Source of the DNA: Caenorhabditis remanei
Taxonomy: Eukaryota; Nematoda; Chromadorea; Rhabditida; Rhabditidae
DNA: 64,000 bases
Direction of reading: 5' to 3'
Assembly (NCBI RefSeq): GCF_010183535.1
Contig: NC_071332.1
Location: forward strand, 6,386,001 to 6,450,000
Below the pieces are notes generated by a model. The model was not told where the DNA came from. It did not search any database and saw only the letters and a list, made by a program, of their open reading frames with translations. The stretch's first letter is position 1; each line of letters starts with the position of its first letter. Made by a program: the position numbers and the translations under genes. Positions 46,939 through 60,703 of this stretch are shown one piece after another.

Positions 46939-49900
46939 GTAGGTTTTTCTATTTACTGGTCTCCAGAGCAATGAATTTTTGGAATTCTCCATCATTTTAC
47001 TGAATCGATTTGCAAATTGCAAAGATTGAAAAAAACCAAGGCGCAGCTGGCTCCAGCCATCTGTCTCGTAGAATTCATTTGACGATGAAAAGAACAGTTC
47101 TCTCCGTTTTAGACACTATTTCCACAGCATCTGTCGTTTACAAGGTTCATCCTTGTTGGTTTTTCTAAAAGTTTTTTATTCTGGCGCCTGTGGTTTTACT
47201 CCCCGTTACGGAGCATCTGCCGATGGTGTCTGGTAGAGGATCATCATGATGAAGACTGCCGCGGGTTGTTTGCAACCAGCAACATTTAGCAATAAACGTC
47301 ATCTTCAAGTTGTAAATCATTCGGACGTTTTAGTGAGCGCGAGTACTCATATCCTCATTCTACTATTGTCTGCAATTCTTCTCCTCAACATTTAATGTGT
47401 GATGAGACATTAGGAGGCAGATTTCGTGAATGTCATAATTGCTAAACTCCTTTTCAAAACCAAATGAGATCATTACGTATATCAATTTGAAAGGTTTTAG
47501 ATGTATTGTATTAATTTCTTGCTTTGATGCCGCACCACTTTTGTCTTTTTGAACCGCACGAATCAGACTGTTGTAAAATTCATATAAATTTAGTCTTGAA
47601 CCAGTTAAAATCATTACCAAAACGCTTTTAGTGGTTTCGTGTGAAATGGAGAGTCCTTCGCATTCACAACAAAAGCACTAATGGCGTCTTTACTCTTCTC
47701 TTCCACTCTTGGTTTGTGTTGTCCACCTGTGTCCTATTCTCACATGGCAAAAGAGAACGGCACCTATCTGTCATACTCGATTCGTCATCACTTCCCCTCA
47801 CTCACATAACCTCAATGGCCCGTGTACTCAGCTTGCAAGACGGTGTCTGGACTAACAAGGTTGAATGTTTTATCTTAACTTTCCAATCTTACTTGATATT
47901 CATTCAAAGTTTTAAAGTTATCAGGTTAAACATCCTATAGATGTTATCTAGTTCAGGATGATCATTTCAGTGAGAACTAGACCCATTCATTCAGCTGGAA
48001 AAAGAAGAAGCGGCACCTCACGATCCGTAAAAGATGGCCACGCCTTTTTTGGTCAATGTCCCTTCTCGCTCGTTCACCCATCCACAGAATGCATTCACCC
48101 AGACACTTGCTGAGTCTCTTCTTGCTTCTACACTCCGTTTGTATGCCTCCTTCTTGTCTTATTCTTGGCCATGCCCGTTACGTCGCTAGCATCGTACACC
48201 GGTGCATATCCGCAACTGTCTTGACCGTTTCTCTCCTTTTTTCCTCGTTGGTCATCTTTTATGGACAGAGAGAGAAATGAGAGAAAGGTAGAACCACAGC
48301 CGCAAAGATATTATCCTCATATCTGAATAATTTAGTTTACAAACCGCCGTATACATGTATCTTTCTTCTTCTTTTCTCATTTTGCCCTTCTTTTCTCACT
48401 GTTCACCTTATCCCCGCCTGATTTATAACCGAACTCTCGTTTTCTAGGAAATGTTCTAATCAACAATTGTATCCCGCTGCGATTTTTGCTTACCGAAAAT
48501 ATCAGTACAACTCCTTCTTCTAAATTTAGAAGACATTGTCGTCGTGATCACAAAAAGTGTTTCTAGTATTCTCCGGAATACGAACACTTTTTGAATTCAT
48601 CAACCACATGGCTTCACTTTGCAGTAGTTTAATTGGGTGGATAAAAAATGACAAAGAAGGTGAGTTGTCTCCTCGAATCCATTATGAAAGAATAATTGCA
48701 CCAATTAGTAGTTGCATGTAACTTGAGACACTAAAAAATTGTGAATGAGATTTCTCAGATTTCTAGTGAAGCTGGAGGAATTGTTTGTAAATTTTAACTG
48801 TACAGTAAAACCTTCCCAATTTTTGAATTCAAACGCATTCAAATTCTGGAAGCCGATTCATAAATAATTCCATATGACCTGCCAATCAATTTGAATAGAT
48901 TATGCTTCTCCTCGTTGTCTCTTTTGTGCCCCACAATATTTTTTGTACCTTATGTTGCATATGTATGTTTTCTCTTCTTTATGCCTATTAGCAATTCGTC
49001 ACCAAAGAAACCTGCCGTCCAACCGAACACCAATTATGATATTTCTCCGAGAACCATATCGGTTAACAGTCGTCAGCCACTGGAAACGAATAAGTATTAG
49101 GAGAATTCGAAGACCATCGTCTTTAATGTGTTATCGTTTAAATGTGGGCGGAGTTTTGGGAAGAACAATCACTTTCGAATCGTTTTCTTGTCTGTTTTGT
49201 CCTTCTTTTGCTATCTGTTTTGCTAGAAAGACATATGGCTAAAACTGTAGCACCGTTCTGCATCAAACGTAGGTTTTTCTTTTTATTCTTCCTTTGTTTC
49301 GTTTCGATTTTCGACGAATTTCGTGTGGGAGTGTTTATCGCTATTAATCTACGATAGGCTTGTGGTCATCTTCATGTGGGATCCACTTCTTTCCCCAAAT
49401 ATATTTTCACATTCTGACGCGCTTTTCTGGTTATCTGACCTCTCATCTCCTCAAGGAAGAGGATGAATGGAACGCGCTCCTCCACGGGGTTTTCTACAAC
49501 AAACGTTTTTGAATTGGGAGAAATGCTCTGAGGGAGATTGAACTAGAGGGAAAAGGAGATGCCTGTAGAAGACTGTTTGGTGTAAGGTGTATCCCAAGAT
49601 GGTAAATATTGGTTGTTCGTCTTACTTGTTTTGGCCTTGACTCTGGTAACCGAACCCTCTCCGACAACAACCTCTTTATTGTGTGAATGTCGTAATTTGG
49701 GGTGTCCTCCTGATATTATTGAAGGGAATGAGAGAAGTTTGGAATCGGTTTCTCACTAGAAAGCGATCAAGAACACAAGTTCTGATTGATCAGTTTCCGC
49801 TACATTAGTTCGTTTACTCAAAGGTCAATTTGAGGGGAAAACCGACCAAGACAGAAGATCATCGAAAATTGAATGCTAAAAGTAATTGTAGAAAATAGAT

Positions 49901-50694
49901 CTGATAAAGAATATGCTTTGTTGTATCATTTCCAAATCTGCCATCGAATCATGCTGCATCACTCCAACATTAATGATAGTCAATCTTGGTGGCCTCCTGT
50001 CATCTAATTATGCAATAGCAGATGGTCTCTTCTTTTTCTCTCCGGAAGGTACACAGATTAAGGGTGACCAAGCGCAAAGAGAAAAAGAAAAAACCGAATT
50101 GAGGAAGAAGGAAATGGATTCGGGTAAACAGGAGTGAGGAAAAAAAACCATTTGACACATGTGTTTGTGATCAGCTCGCTGTCACTGGTAGGTCTACAAA
50201 TGATTCAATATTTTATGGAGGATCAAGAGGACATGACAAGAAAGATGAAAACGAATAGCCGGTGTGTAAAATAGAGAAAAACGACAAAGTTGTTCGTGGA
50301 CCCAATTGAATCCGCTCTTTCGCCTGACTGATTGATCCTAAAGTGAGGGCGGACGCGGCGACAAAACTACTTGTGATGATGATATGAGAGCATCCCTTTT
50401 CTCTCTTCTCCCCCCACCAGGTCTCAATATCCTTTTCATTTTCGAACCTGCATAGTTTTCGGCATCTCTTTCTCTCCTCTTTCACTCTTTTTGTTGTCAG
50501 ATGAGAGCCCTAGCTTTGTAGTTGCTGATCGACTCATGCCTGGTGATTGATTACACGAAGAAAACATAGCACTTGTAGAGTTATGTTGTTTTCAGAGTGA
50601 TTAACGATTACCACCTACGACCTGTTTATTTGCTGTATTTCTTTGCTTTTTTGATATATTCGAACTACTATTAGATGCTATTAATCGAACGAAA
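46939..50694. other. Long intron/promoter region
   Basis: About 3.8 kb without firmly supported exons. One possible coding stretch at 48992-49092 (SSPKKPAVQPNTNYDISPRTISVNSRQ, between TATTAG and GTATTA) resembles the Ser/Pro-rich style of the neighbouring modules. Its phase does not fit the 51355 exon. Confidence 0.35.
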
Positions 50695-50929
50695 ATGTGT
50701 CTAGTCTGTGCCGGATGTAAAGTATTATCTACCATACGAGCATATTGTACTGGATTCATGCCTAATATTACCGTAATCATTGCGCCAAAATCGGCGTTGT
50801 CCTCTCCCACTTGTTCGACAGCTTCTTCCACTTCGGATATTGCTGTTCATCGGAGTATCCCGGAGATCTACGTGCCCAATGATAAATATAACGAGGAGAC
50901 ACCGATTCGGCGGAAAAGCCATGGGAGTC
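50695..50929 (+). CDS. Coiled-coil protein gene: alternative first exon 4
   Basis: An ATG opens 78 codons plus 1 nt: a Cys-containing, hydrophobic start (MCLVCAGCKVLSTIRAYC), then Ser/Thr-rich sequence and a basic end (ETPIRRKSHGS). The donor is GTC|GTAAGT in phase 1, compatible with 51355. The N-terminal cysteines could be lipidated or tether the protein to membrane (inference). Confidence 0.55.
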
Positions 50930-51354
50930 GTAAGTTTCATCAACTAACTCATGATAGTATGTGTAATCCTGACGAACAATTGGTATACCACAAATATTCG
51001 TGTACGAATCGTTAAAAAATTATTGTCTGTCATTCGTTCACTGACTCATTGGGGTTCTCGGGAAGTGGTCATCTTCAATGTATTTTTATCACCGATTAGC
51101 GGCATCTTCTAACAAATTACACCGGAAGATTGGGAGAGAGGGTTATCTTGTGGCTTGGAGGAATGCTATCGAGATCAACAACTTTATTTTTTACCTGGTC
51201 TTGTCATTAATGTACAAATTGGAAGAATTTGTCGGATTGAGAAAGAAAATTCGATTATTTCGATTGTAGAATAAGATCTTGTGAAACTAATCTAGGGAGG
51301 GGGCGATTTAGAAAAATATCTATATAAATGAATTAAACAAAGTAATTTTTGCAG

Positions 51355-51915
51355 TTCGTCTTCGTAAACGTGGAGATACGTCACGTCGTGATGCTGTTGA
51401 AGCAGGATTCGAGCCGAGAGACGCTGTTCCAAGATGTCATTCAACACAGTCATTGAGAGATGTTCAACGTGTTCGATCGTATAACAACTCACAGTTTCAG
51501 GTGAATTTTTATGGGTTTTTGAATTGAAAAAGTCATAATTCTGAAAAATGTTTAAAATACTTTTTAAAAAACCAGTTTAATTAGGAGCACTTCTAGTGAG
51601 TTCCCAAGAGGTGGTACTACAATTTCTGAAATCTGGACATTCTTGTTATAAATCAGTTTTTTTTTAAAATCTAAAATTTCCAGGCGAGTGATCTTTCCCT
51701 GAACCCGAATGGAAGTGTTCGTGCCGCCTGTGACAGTACTAGCGGAAGTGTCATCGCCCCAACCGCCATCGTCAACCCGGCACAACAGATTAACAACCGT
51801 CAGAATCACATTCATCCACATCGACAGCAACATCACATGAGTTATGAGAAGGATCTAGTTCAACATCATCATATAGACGTGGATCGTCGACGAAGCCTTC
51901 AAGCTCTGAACGGAT
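51355..51915 (+). CDS. Coiled-coil protein gene: shared middle exons
   Basis: Exon 51355-51500 (VRLRKRGDTSRRDAVEAGFEPRDAV…) begins after TTTTTGCAG and accepts phase 1. Exon 51684-51915 follows (ASDLSLNPNGSVRAA…, His/Gln-rich QQHHMSYEK…HHHIDVDRR) and ends in phase 1. The next acceptor of that phase with an open frame is 60704. The sequence is basic and low complexity without a recognisable domain. Confidence 0.6.
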
Positions 51916-52407
51916 GTGAGTTTTCTTGTCAACTTGTTAGATTACTGAGCGCAGAGAGTTGAAGAGAGTCGAGCTACTGTTTGTGATAAAGTGGGTGTGC
52001 TCTGAGTGGACACAACGAAACAGAAACAGTGAGAGCTTTAGGAGCATAGAGATAGTGTGTGGAGAAACAAAATATAGAGAAAGTTTTGTGTGAATCGGCC
52101 TGCGATTGAATTGAATCGAAGTGAGCACACATAGCACACGTACAAACATACAGACCCACTGACGGCACACGTCGTATATTTCCATCCCGGTCGTCTCTTT
52201 TGGCGTTGGTGGTGTTTATAGTCTTTATCAGTATATATTTGACAATCACCCTTTTTCCCTTTAAGAGAAGTGTGATAGGAGAGCGAAAGTTTTGTTTGTA
52301 TGTATTTGCTCTAGATTTCAAGTACTCAATTTTCATTTCACTTTCTGTGACATTTTTACTTTCTTCCTGTTCGCGTGGCTATCACGCTTTTATTCACTGT
52401 TGTCACA

Positions 52408-52709
52408 ATGCAGTCAATTAGAGAGCCGCGAAATGTCGAGCTAATTCGAGGAAGCACCAAGTTTATGCGATCAGTGTCACACGGGCGGGCGAGCACTTGG
52501 CGACGTAATCGAATCAGACCGGACAATGAGATTTCAGCATCTGCTCTGTACCAACTTTCGAATGGATCACCAAATGGAGGAGCGAGATCTCAATTCTCAC
52601 CATCGGATCTTGCTGTCAACGCCCCAGTTCATCATGTAGGAAGTCGAGTTCGTGTGGCCAGTGTCAATCAGATTTGCGATTCGAGTAGTGGACCACAGTA
52701 CAGTATCGA
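52408..52709 (+). CDS. Coiled-coil protein gene: alternative first exon 5
   Basis: An ATG opens 100 codons plus 2 nt (MQSIREPRNVELIRGSTKFM…), ending at a GTGAGT donor. Phase 2 does not fit the preceding shared exons but fits the exon at 55400-55487 exactly. Continuing through 60496-62269 gives 598 codons including the stop. It is Ser/Arg-rich like the other modules. Confidence 0.55.
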
Positions 52710-55170
52710 GTGAGTTTTTCTTTTTTTTTAACTTAAAACTAAAATAATATATATGTTTTTGTGGACCAAGAAGGGCTAGTTTTTGAGCAAAAAACAAAAA
52801 CCGTTCTTCATAGAAGTTGATCAAAAGAGAGATAAAAACCTGTGAATAACAGTTTTTGTCTTTTTTTTACCACCACTTGCGGAATAAAATGAGTACAGGA
52901 AATCCGGTTTCACGATTTATCCCTTTTCCTCGTTGACGTCGGTGTCTTTTTTTCATCGAAACCGCCAAACCTTCGATTGCTTTCTCAAGCAGTAAGAAGA
53001 TTTGAATTGGTTTTCAAAGAATAGAACTCATATGTTTCAAACTATCAATCAAACTTCATGACCCGGATTTCAATGTGGCGATCTCTATTGCTCCGGAGGC
53101 GGTTACTTTGTTGTTTTTCGAAGGAAACCTTCTTTCGATGTAACTTCTTCTCCGCTTAGTTTATTTCTATCCTACCACTCTGTGAAGACACCGACGTCTG
53201 CTCGTCGAGAATCATATTTCATCGATATTTCTTCTTCTGCGCATTTCTTTTCCTGACATAAGCACCACGGATTCCTTGTTATTTTTTCCTTTAGAAATCG
53301 TTTCGTATTCAATTGCTCCTCCATGAATAGCAATCAACCAAATTGATGTGTCCTACGTAAATTTGATTCAGTCGGGACATTAGGAGCGTTTTCCTCAGAA
53401 TCCTTGCGAATCCCTCCCTTTTGGTCCGAAAAGCTTCAAAGTTTTCGTAAGAAACTATTGTGAAATACTCCATTGAGTGGTACCTATCACATTTGATATT
53501 CATTTGTTCCAAGTTTGAGTTCCCTTGAGATATTCTCTGAGTTGAGTATAAAATGTCATTTTTCATTCTTTGACACATTGGTCAGATGTTGTCAATGTTG
53601 CGAATCTCTCGTCTGGGAACCGAGGAGTGCATATGTGAGAGAATGGGTCTCGCCCTCGAGCTACATCTAATTGGGACTCTTCTTGTCCTCATTATTCATA
53701 TATCGTCTTCTCCTCCTCCTTCAATGAACCTCTTCTCGGTCAAGAAGTGCACATCTTTTTCTATCATGGTGTCAAAAGCATTGTTTAATCCAAGAGCCTC
53801 GAAAGACACTGAACGTTCACACAGTTCCTGTCAGCCTTCTTTCATGTTTGTTGTTAGGATTCATCTCGCGTCATTGAGATTGATATTTGTTTTATTTCCT
53901 GTCCAATTTATCTTTCGGAATTCATTCAGATCAAATGATATGAACAATGTGTTCTGTTCATCTCATTCTTTTTCAATTTTTATTCTGAAAATTAGTCAGT
54001 TTTCCACATCTGTTCTCGTAGTTCCCTCACCGAAATGTTATGAATTAGATGAGCGGCTGTGGTAAAAGAAGAACCATCTTTTCCCATTTCGGGTTAGTAA
54101 ACCGATATAAAATGCGCATGTTGCATGCACATTTACAAACGACGACATTCATCCTGAAGAGTGCGGACACAACGGGATACTGAGACATGTCGTAAAAGAA
54201 GGTGACGGTACTGATGATTCGTCAGGAGACGAGGTCCCCAAAGACCGTATGTTCCCTTCTTTTTTTACTTCTACGACACTTTTTTCTTCGACATTTTTCT
54301 TAACTGATTCACACAACCGCCCAACGCCGATATTTGTTTGCCCAACGTCATCACTTTTCTCATTTCGTTCATGTCTCTTTTAGAATTTGAAAATTCTTAT
54401 TGAAGTTTTGAGAAGTAGGAAATAATTCTAGATTCACCACATTTCTCACGACACGAACGTTCAGAAAATAAGATAGATGGTGCCCTTACACATCTAAATC
54501 CCAGTTAATTCATGTGTGCGCTCGTCTTGTCTGTTGGCTCTAACCATCTCCTCCACCGCCAGCCGTCACGTTTTCGTCCGGAATGAAAGCACGAGTAGAA
54601 GAAGGAAAAGGAGAAGAAGAAGACACGGGCCTGTCCCAAATTGGCTCCCATCCATTCCCTTCCCACACGAATCGATTTAGTTTTTTCCTGTGTGTTCTTC
54701 GAGTTTCCAAGATCACACACTGTTGACCAACTGACTTTTCGTCTGGACACTGCAAAAACTTTAGTATAAGTGGTCATTCCCTCCGACATTATTTCCCTTC
54801 TTTCATTTATTTTTTGCTGCTCGGCTCTTCTTTTTGTCTCATCTTCTTCTTCTTCTTTTACTTCGCAGTAGTTTTTTTTTCTATTTTTCGAAAGAATTCC
54901 CACCAACTTCCGTTGAGCTTCTTCGTCGAGAGAGAAAGTGTAAGAACGGGAACTTTTTGAATATCAAAAATGTAACCTTGAACCTTTTTTCGAATGCAAA
55001 CTTGCAGACAGGAATGTTTTCTCTCCTTTTTCTTTTCTTTCATCATTCTTCGATCTCTTTTCTTTTCTCTTTTCTTTACTTGAAACCTTCATTTTGAATA
55101 TTTCTCCTCGAGATTCTTCGTTTTTAAACTGAAATCATCTCGTCACTGCTTCTAGAGTTCCAATGATACC
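52710..55170. other. Intron/promoter region
   Basis: No supported exon. ORFs such as the one starting near 53586 have no splice context and hydrophobic, low-quality composition. The stretch ends in ACTGCTTCTAG before start module 6. Confidence 0.35.
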
Positions 55171-55487
55171 ATGTCATTAGTGTCCGGAAAAACGGAGAAT
55201 TCGGCACGGTGGTCCATCCGTCCATCATGTTCCTGTAATGACTCACTGTTCACTATATCCGACACAGAATGCTCGGAAATAGAAGCAGATATGCGACACA
55301 AAGATCGGCATAACTGGAAAAGGAGGTTATTTTGATGAAAAACTAGAACTAAAAATAATAGAATAATGAAATGAAAATTCTAATTCTCATAAATTTCAGT
55401 CAGCGTCGAAGCGTCCACAACATTGCAAATCCAGTCCGAAATTCGTTTGTGGAAGGAATAAAAAACACGTCGACTCCGAAAAATCAG
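55171..55487 (+). CDS. Coiled-coil protein gene: alternative first exon 6 and following exon
   Basis: Exon 55171-55325 starts MSLVSGKTENSARWSIRP, contains several acidic residues (ISDTECSEIEADMRH) and ends in phase 2. Exon 55400-55487 (QRRSVHNIANPVRNSFVEG…) starts after AAATTTCAG and ends in phase 0. The first exon has the same phase as exon 52408-52709, so both can splice to 55400. This exon then fits 60496. Confidence 0.55.
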
Positions 55488-58400
55488 GTTAGTTCTTTTT
55501 TAAATTTCAAAATTATTCAACTGAAGCCATCTACCATAGGATCTATAAAAAGAACCAGAGGTCACCTCTTCTTCACATTGAAATTGAACATTGCCCTTGT
55601 AGGTGTCAAAGTTTTTTTCGGTTGGTTTGAATCGCTGACTATTTTTACACACTTTCTTTTTATACATGCCGACTGAACGCCTCATTTGTCCTCGACTGTT
55701 CACTCACTTGCTGCAAAAAAAACCCAGTTTCCGACCGACCGATAGGCAAAAGCAATCTCTAATTTGGTGACTGCGACGACGGGGTGGCCACTTTTTATGT
55801 TCTTTTTGGTGTTAATCGGAGGGTTGACTAGGGCATAATCTCCTTGTCTCAAGGAGTGTCAAACATTTTATTTCCGACTTTCGCTCGAAATCAGAATCTG
55901 AGGCCGCTTGTATCTATATTCTAGAGTTTAGTCTCATAGTTGAGTCATAAAAGTCAGTATAAATAACAAAAGATGCTTCTTTTTCCAAAATGTATAAACA
56001 TTTTCTCTTCTACAAAACGCGGTAAACATTTGTATCCATTGTATTATAGGAACCGAGTGTTTACCTGAATCCGAACCTTTATTATTCCTCCCCACCTCTC
56101 CACACCCATTTCTTTTTCTATTCAACGCCAATTACTGTTCGGAAACGCATGGTACATAGTTGTGGATTGAAAATGAACGCACCTCTTCCACTTCTTTCCT
56201 CTTTTTGTTCATTCCTATGTTTCCTTTCTCTCACACTCTGTGTAGTTCTATGCATTTCATCTCCTAGTTAGTTCTACTCTTTGACTATCTGCGTCTCTCC
56301 GTTTCTAGTTATATCTCATTTCATTTCTCTCTCCAGATAAATTCTCTTGTCACCTCTTGTTTTTTTTTCTGATTCGATCACATTGTTTTCCCAAAACACT
56401 CACTTTTTGGAATTTTCGCAATCATTAAAAATAATCGAGTTCTAATCTAAATTAACTGTGGAATCTTCAATCATAATTACACTATTTATAGTTCGAAACA
56501 GAATCTTTTTCAGCAGTTATATATTTTCAGAAGTTGCATATTTTGTTTTCATACGAAGCTCGGGTTCAAATAGAAACCTTTTTGCTTCTATTGAGTAAAA
56601 CTCACCCCCCCCCCCCTTTTGTGTTGATTCTATTGTAGACATCAGAGCTTTCCACCGTCTTAGCAGACAACTAATCGTAAGAGCCATATGACAATAGAGG
56701 CAGACGGTGACAAAATGTGTGGCCACTACTCCTTTATTTCTCTTTTGATTTTATACGTTTCCATAGATTTTGAGTATGAGGACGTCGGTGTGTTGAGGAA
56801 AACATTCGAAGCAGATGTCGCCAGATACTTACTCTTTCTGACGCGTCCCTTCTCAACCAACCTCAGATTCCTGTTGTCTATTCCTGTAGATGACGAGTTA
56901 TACTGTCATGTGATCCTTCGAAATTTCAGTTTTATTGGAAAACGTGGTCAGAGAGAGAAACAGTCACCACTTTTTTCCACATTTTCCCCATTAATTAGAA
57001 CAACTAGATTATGTATGTATACCTCGCGTTCTGATTGATGAGTGTTTCTTTACTTCCATCTTTCTTCTTTCTTCGTTGCTATTCTCTTTTTCTTCTTTTT
57101 CAATTTCAGCCTAGTCATCATCTTTTCTAACACGAAGAAAAGAAGAAAAATACAAACACACAATCCCCCTTTTCAATTCTCTTTCGGCAATCACGAAAAC
57201 TCTTTTTTTGCTTCCATCGTTGGGTAAATAGTGTCAAGTTTTTTTGGCCGGGTTCCACTGTTGTCCGTGATGGTGGCGGCGCCATCACTATTGTTGTCCC
57301 TCGTTGGCTCTTCTTCTTTTCTAATTTTTCTCCTCTCCTCAATTTTGATACTAAACTATTTGCCCTACTGATCGAAACGATATAATCTATGTCATTTCTT
57401 AACAAAGAGAGAAAGAGAGCGATACATTGAAACATGTGGCGACTGTGGTGGTTTGGGTTTGCCCTAGTGCGCAATGAACACATAACCCCTATGCACAGAT
57501 ATATGAATCGTTAAATGTGTCACCTCTTCGATCGAAGTGGGCCAAAAGGTGTCGAGTTACACACCACCACGGCGGCTTGTGCACATTGTGCATAATACTT
57601 CTCAAAAAATTAGAAGCTTCTAGTTTCTGGCGATTGTCACTCAAATCCCAACCTCATAACATTTCCATGCCTGTTGATCCTTATCGATGATGTCCTGGCT
57701 GCCCATATGACTGACATATCCGTTCTCCCGGTCTTCAATTTCATTCCGTCAAACGGTTTTATGTCTTTTTCTTCTTCTTCTTTCTGCATTTCCTTTATTG
57801 TCTTCCACTTCTTTTCATTTTTCACCGCTACCGCCGCGGATAATTATCTCCTTTTGCCGTCTCCTCCTCCTTGCTAAACTTTATAATTAGAGTCTCAACA
57901 TGAAGCTTCCGAAAAAATACATACCGCTTCTTTGTTTTTTTGGAGGATATGGAAGAAGGGGAAAAAATGTGTGGAATTGTGGAGACCCGGTTCGAATAAT
58001 TCGATTTTCCTCCTCGCCCTTTATACCACACCCTTTCCACAATCCCTCTTCCTCTAATTCTTCCACACTCTCTTCGTCTCGGTCTCTGGTAGAATCCACC
58101 TTTTTTTCGATTTCAAATCGAGTTCATCTATTTCTTCAATATGCTAATTTCTCGACGTTTCCTTCCTCCTCGCCCTACTAGAATGCCCATTTTTACTGCT
58201 TTTGTTGCAATTATAAAACACACAATACTTTTTTTCATGGTCTTCTTTTCAAAAACTTGTAATCACTTTGTAAGAACACGCTCGACTTATTCTATCACTC
58301 GTTTAATTATCTCTGTTAGTTTAGTTCATGCCTCATTTACTACCCGCCTAGTGATTGTTGTTTCACACTTTTTCCATAGTATTCGGTAGTAAATGTTTCT

Positions 58401-60182
58401 AGATATTTCTGGAATGACGGGTCCTCTTTTTTGTTTCGAAACATTTTGACTCTACTGGCAACACTTTAGGGAAAATGTTGCCGCTCCCCGTGCCACCATC
58501 TATCGCTCTTCCGCAATAGATCTTCCTGGTTATCACATTTTCGATTGCCCATCCTTGTTTTTTTCTCTGTATTAGCTCAAGAGCCGTACGGTCATTCGAT
58601 TGTCTGTCCATCTTGCAGAAGCATCATTGCCTAGAAGATTGTTTGTCTTTTTTTCCGCGCACGCGGTGCGTTGCACCTCACTATATGCCCATCATCATCA
58701 TAAGCATAAAAACGAGAGAGAACGTATGTGTGGTGTCGTTTTCCACTCTGTTGTTTCTACCAATACACACAGTCTTTTTTCTTTCGAAAATTTTCTCGAT
58801 CTGTGAATCTCTGTTCTTTCTTTCCGGCCGTCAATCTTTGTTCCAGGTTGATTCGCTACCTGTAGACTTCCGCACTGCCACAGAGCTACTCATGATATCC
58901 ACGCTTCTCTGCGCGTAGAGTCTCTTTCTGCTCTTTCTGCGATCTTATTTCCCCAAAAACTTCAACTTTTTTGACAGGTAGTCCTCTCTGGATTATCCGA
59001 GACTCTTCCCCGAAGTTTTAATGTTATTACCATTCTTTTTCTGCTTCCAATGTCACTCGTTTCATTGTTTCTCCGTCTTCCGATTACTCAAATTGTTTTC
59101 AAGTTGTGTGATACTGACCTAGAAATCAAGGATAATAGGGCCTTTTTGTATTCCAATGTTCGAAAGAAATGACACAATCAGACATCGTTTTGAAACTGTT
59201 CGTAACTCATGACTCATGTACCAGACGCTCCTATTGTTTTCTCCGTTTCCGATTCTCCATTTTGAGAGAAAAATGTTTTGAAAAGCATTACTTGAAGTAT
59301 GCACGCGCGGCTCTTGTTCTTTTTTTTTAAATAAATTTCCATTCAATTGAACACAAAAAAGGGGAAGAACTCGCTCTTCCATTTCACATGCATCCTTCTT
59401 GCCATCAACTAGTAGTTGTCTCCGTCGTCCTTCCCACACACATTTAGCTGCTACTGATTCTTATCTTGGTTGCAATTCGAAATCGGAGAAGGCTTTTTTC
59501 TTTCTCGCAGTTCAATTCAACTTTTCACATATCCATTCTCCATTACTTCATTGCTATTCAGATCACCAGTTTTTTCTCAGTGTTCTTCTAATAATCTCAC
59601 ACATTTATGAAATGAATTTCAAGGATTCTCTCGCTCTTCGTTTTCCCAGCGCCTCCACCCACACACGATCGAAATGATCAGTGAAAAAAGAAGAAGTTTT
59701 GTGATAATTCCCACAACATTTCGGGTCATTCAACCTCTATCTCATCTGGTGGACCAGTTAGCAATTGGGAGAATTTATGGCCACCATGGTCACTTCTTTG
59801 GCTGGCGCCGCCTTCATTTCTCAAATGTATTCCGTCAGTTTCCCTATCAGTCCTCGATCAATTCATTCCGTTCGTTTTTCCAGGCGATCGTCGTGGCTTC
59901 TTTTACTTCTTCCTCTGCTTTTATTTTTATGTCTTTAATGTCCGCCGCTCACTCTTTTCCCCGTTTTCGTTTCTCTTCCCCTTCTCCTTTTTCATCTTGA
60001 AATATTTCATTCCCTGAATTCCATTTCACTTTTTTTCCAGCGAAACGAACCTCATACCTACGTGTAGATACAAATATATAGGAAAAACGACAGAAAACGC
60101 ATAATAATTTTCGCATCTTCGTCGAAAATTTATTTCCGAAAAAAACAGTTTTGATGAAATATCGTAATTATTTGTGTGGCGG
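55488..60182. other. Long intron/promoter region (4.7 kb)
   Basis: No supported exons. It contains pyrimidine-rich tracts and a pure C12 run at 56605-56616. Many short hydrophobic ORFs come from T-rich DNA. It presumably houses the promoter for the start at 60183. Confidence 0.4.
56605..56616. repeat. Homopolymer C12 (G12 on the minus strand)
   Basis: Twelve consecutive C residues in an intron of the coiled-coil gene. G-tracts of this length can form quadruplexes. Confidence 0.9.
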
Positions 60183-60649
60183 ATGAACATTTGTTGTTGT
60201 GGTGGAGCAATGGGCAGATTCTATACAAAAATGATAGAACGGTTGACGGGTGGCTCAACGTCGCCAACGTCCGATCAGAATGGGAATAGTCATCTTCCTC
60301 CAGCGCCACGTCATCACTCGTCTCATCATCAAATTGAGACGATCAGTGGCTCGTCGAAATTACGAGCTCAATCAGGCAGTCCTGCACTGAATAGAAAAAA
60401 GAGACCAGAGGTATATAGGATTGTGGTAGATGGCTTCAAATGAAAGAATTATTTTTTGCTTTGAAATATTCTCAATTCAAGTTGATATTTTCCAGGTCGC
60501 AGTTGCTCCATTGGCTCACAAAAGTCGACATTTGAGCGAATCTCGAGATGAAATGCGCACCGAGCGACGTGGCAGTGGTGGTGGTGGACAGATTAATCTT
60601 CCAGCCTACACTAACTTTTTAATGAGACATCCAGGAGAAGAACGCCTTG
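60183..60649 (+). CDS. Coiled-coil protein gene: alternative first exon 7 and common exon
   Basis: Exon 60183-60410 starts MNICCCGGAMGRFYTKMIERL: the Cys-Cys-Cys start is a plausible palmitoylation site. A Ser/His-rich stretch follows, and the exon ends in phase 0 at GTATAT. Exon 60496-60649 (VAVAPLAHKSRHLSES…, GSGGGGQINLPAYTNFLMRHPGEERL) ends in phase 1, fitting 60704. This shortest isoform has 544 codons including the stop. Confidence 0.6.
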
Positions 60650-60703
60650 GTATGTTCTGAAATTTATTTCAGCTTTACTAAAACATTTGTTGAGGTATTC
60701 CAG

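Noticed and set aside
53586..54065. 159-codon plus-strand ORF
   Set aside because: No splice context, unstable composition, inside a T-rich intron of the coiled-coil gene.
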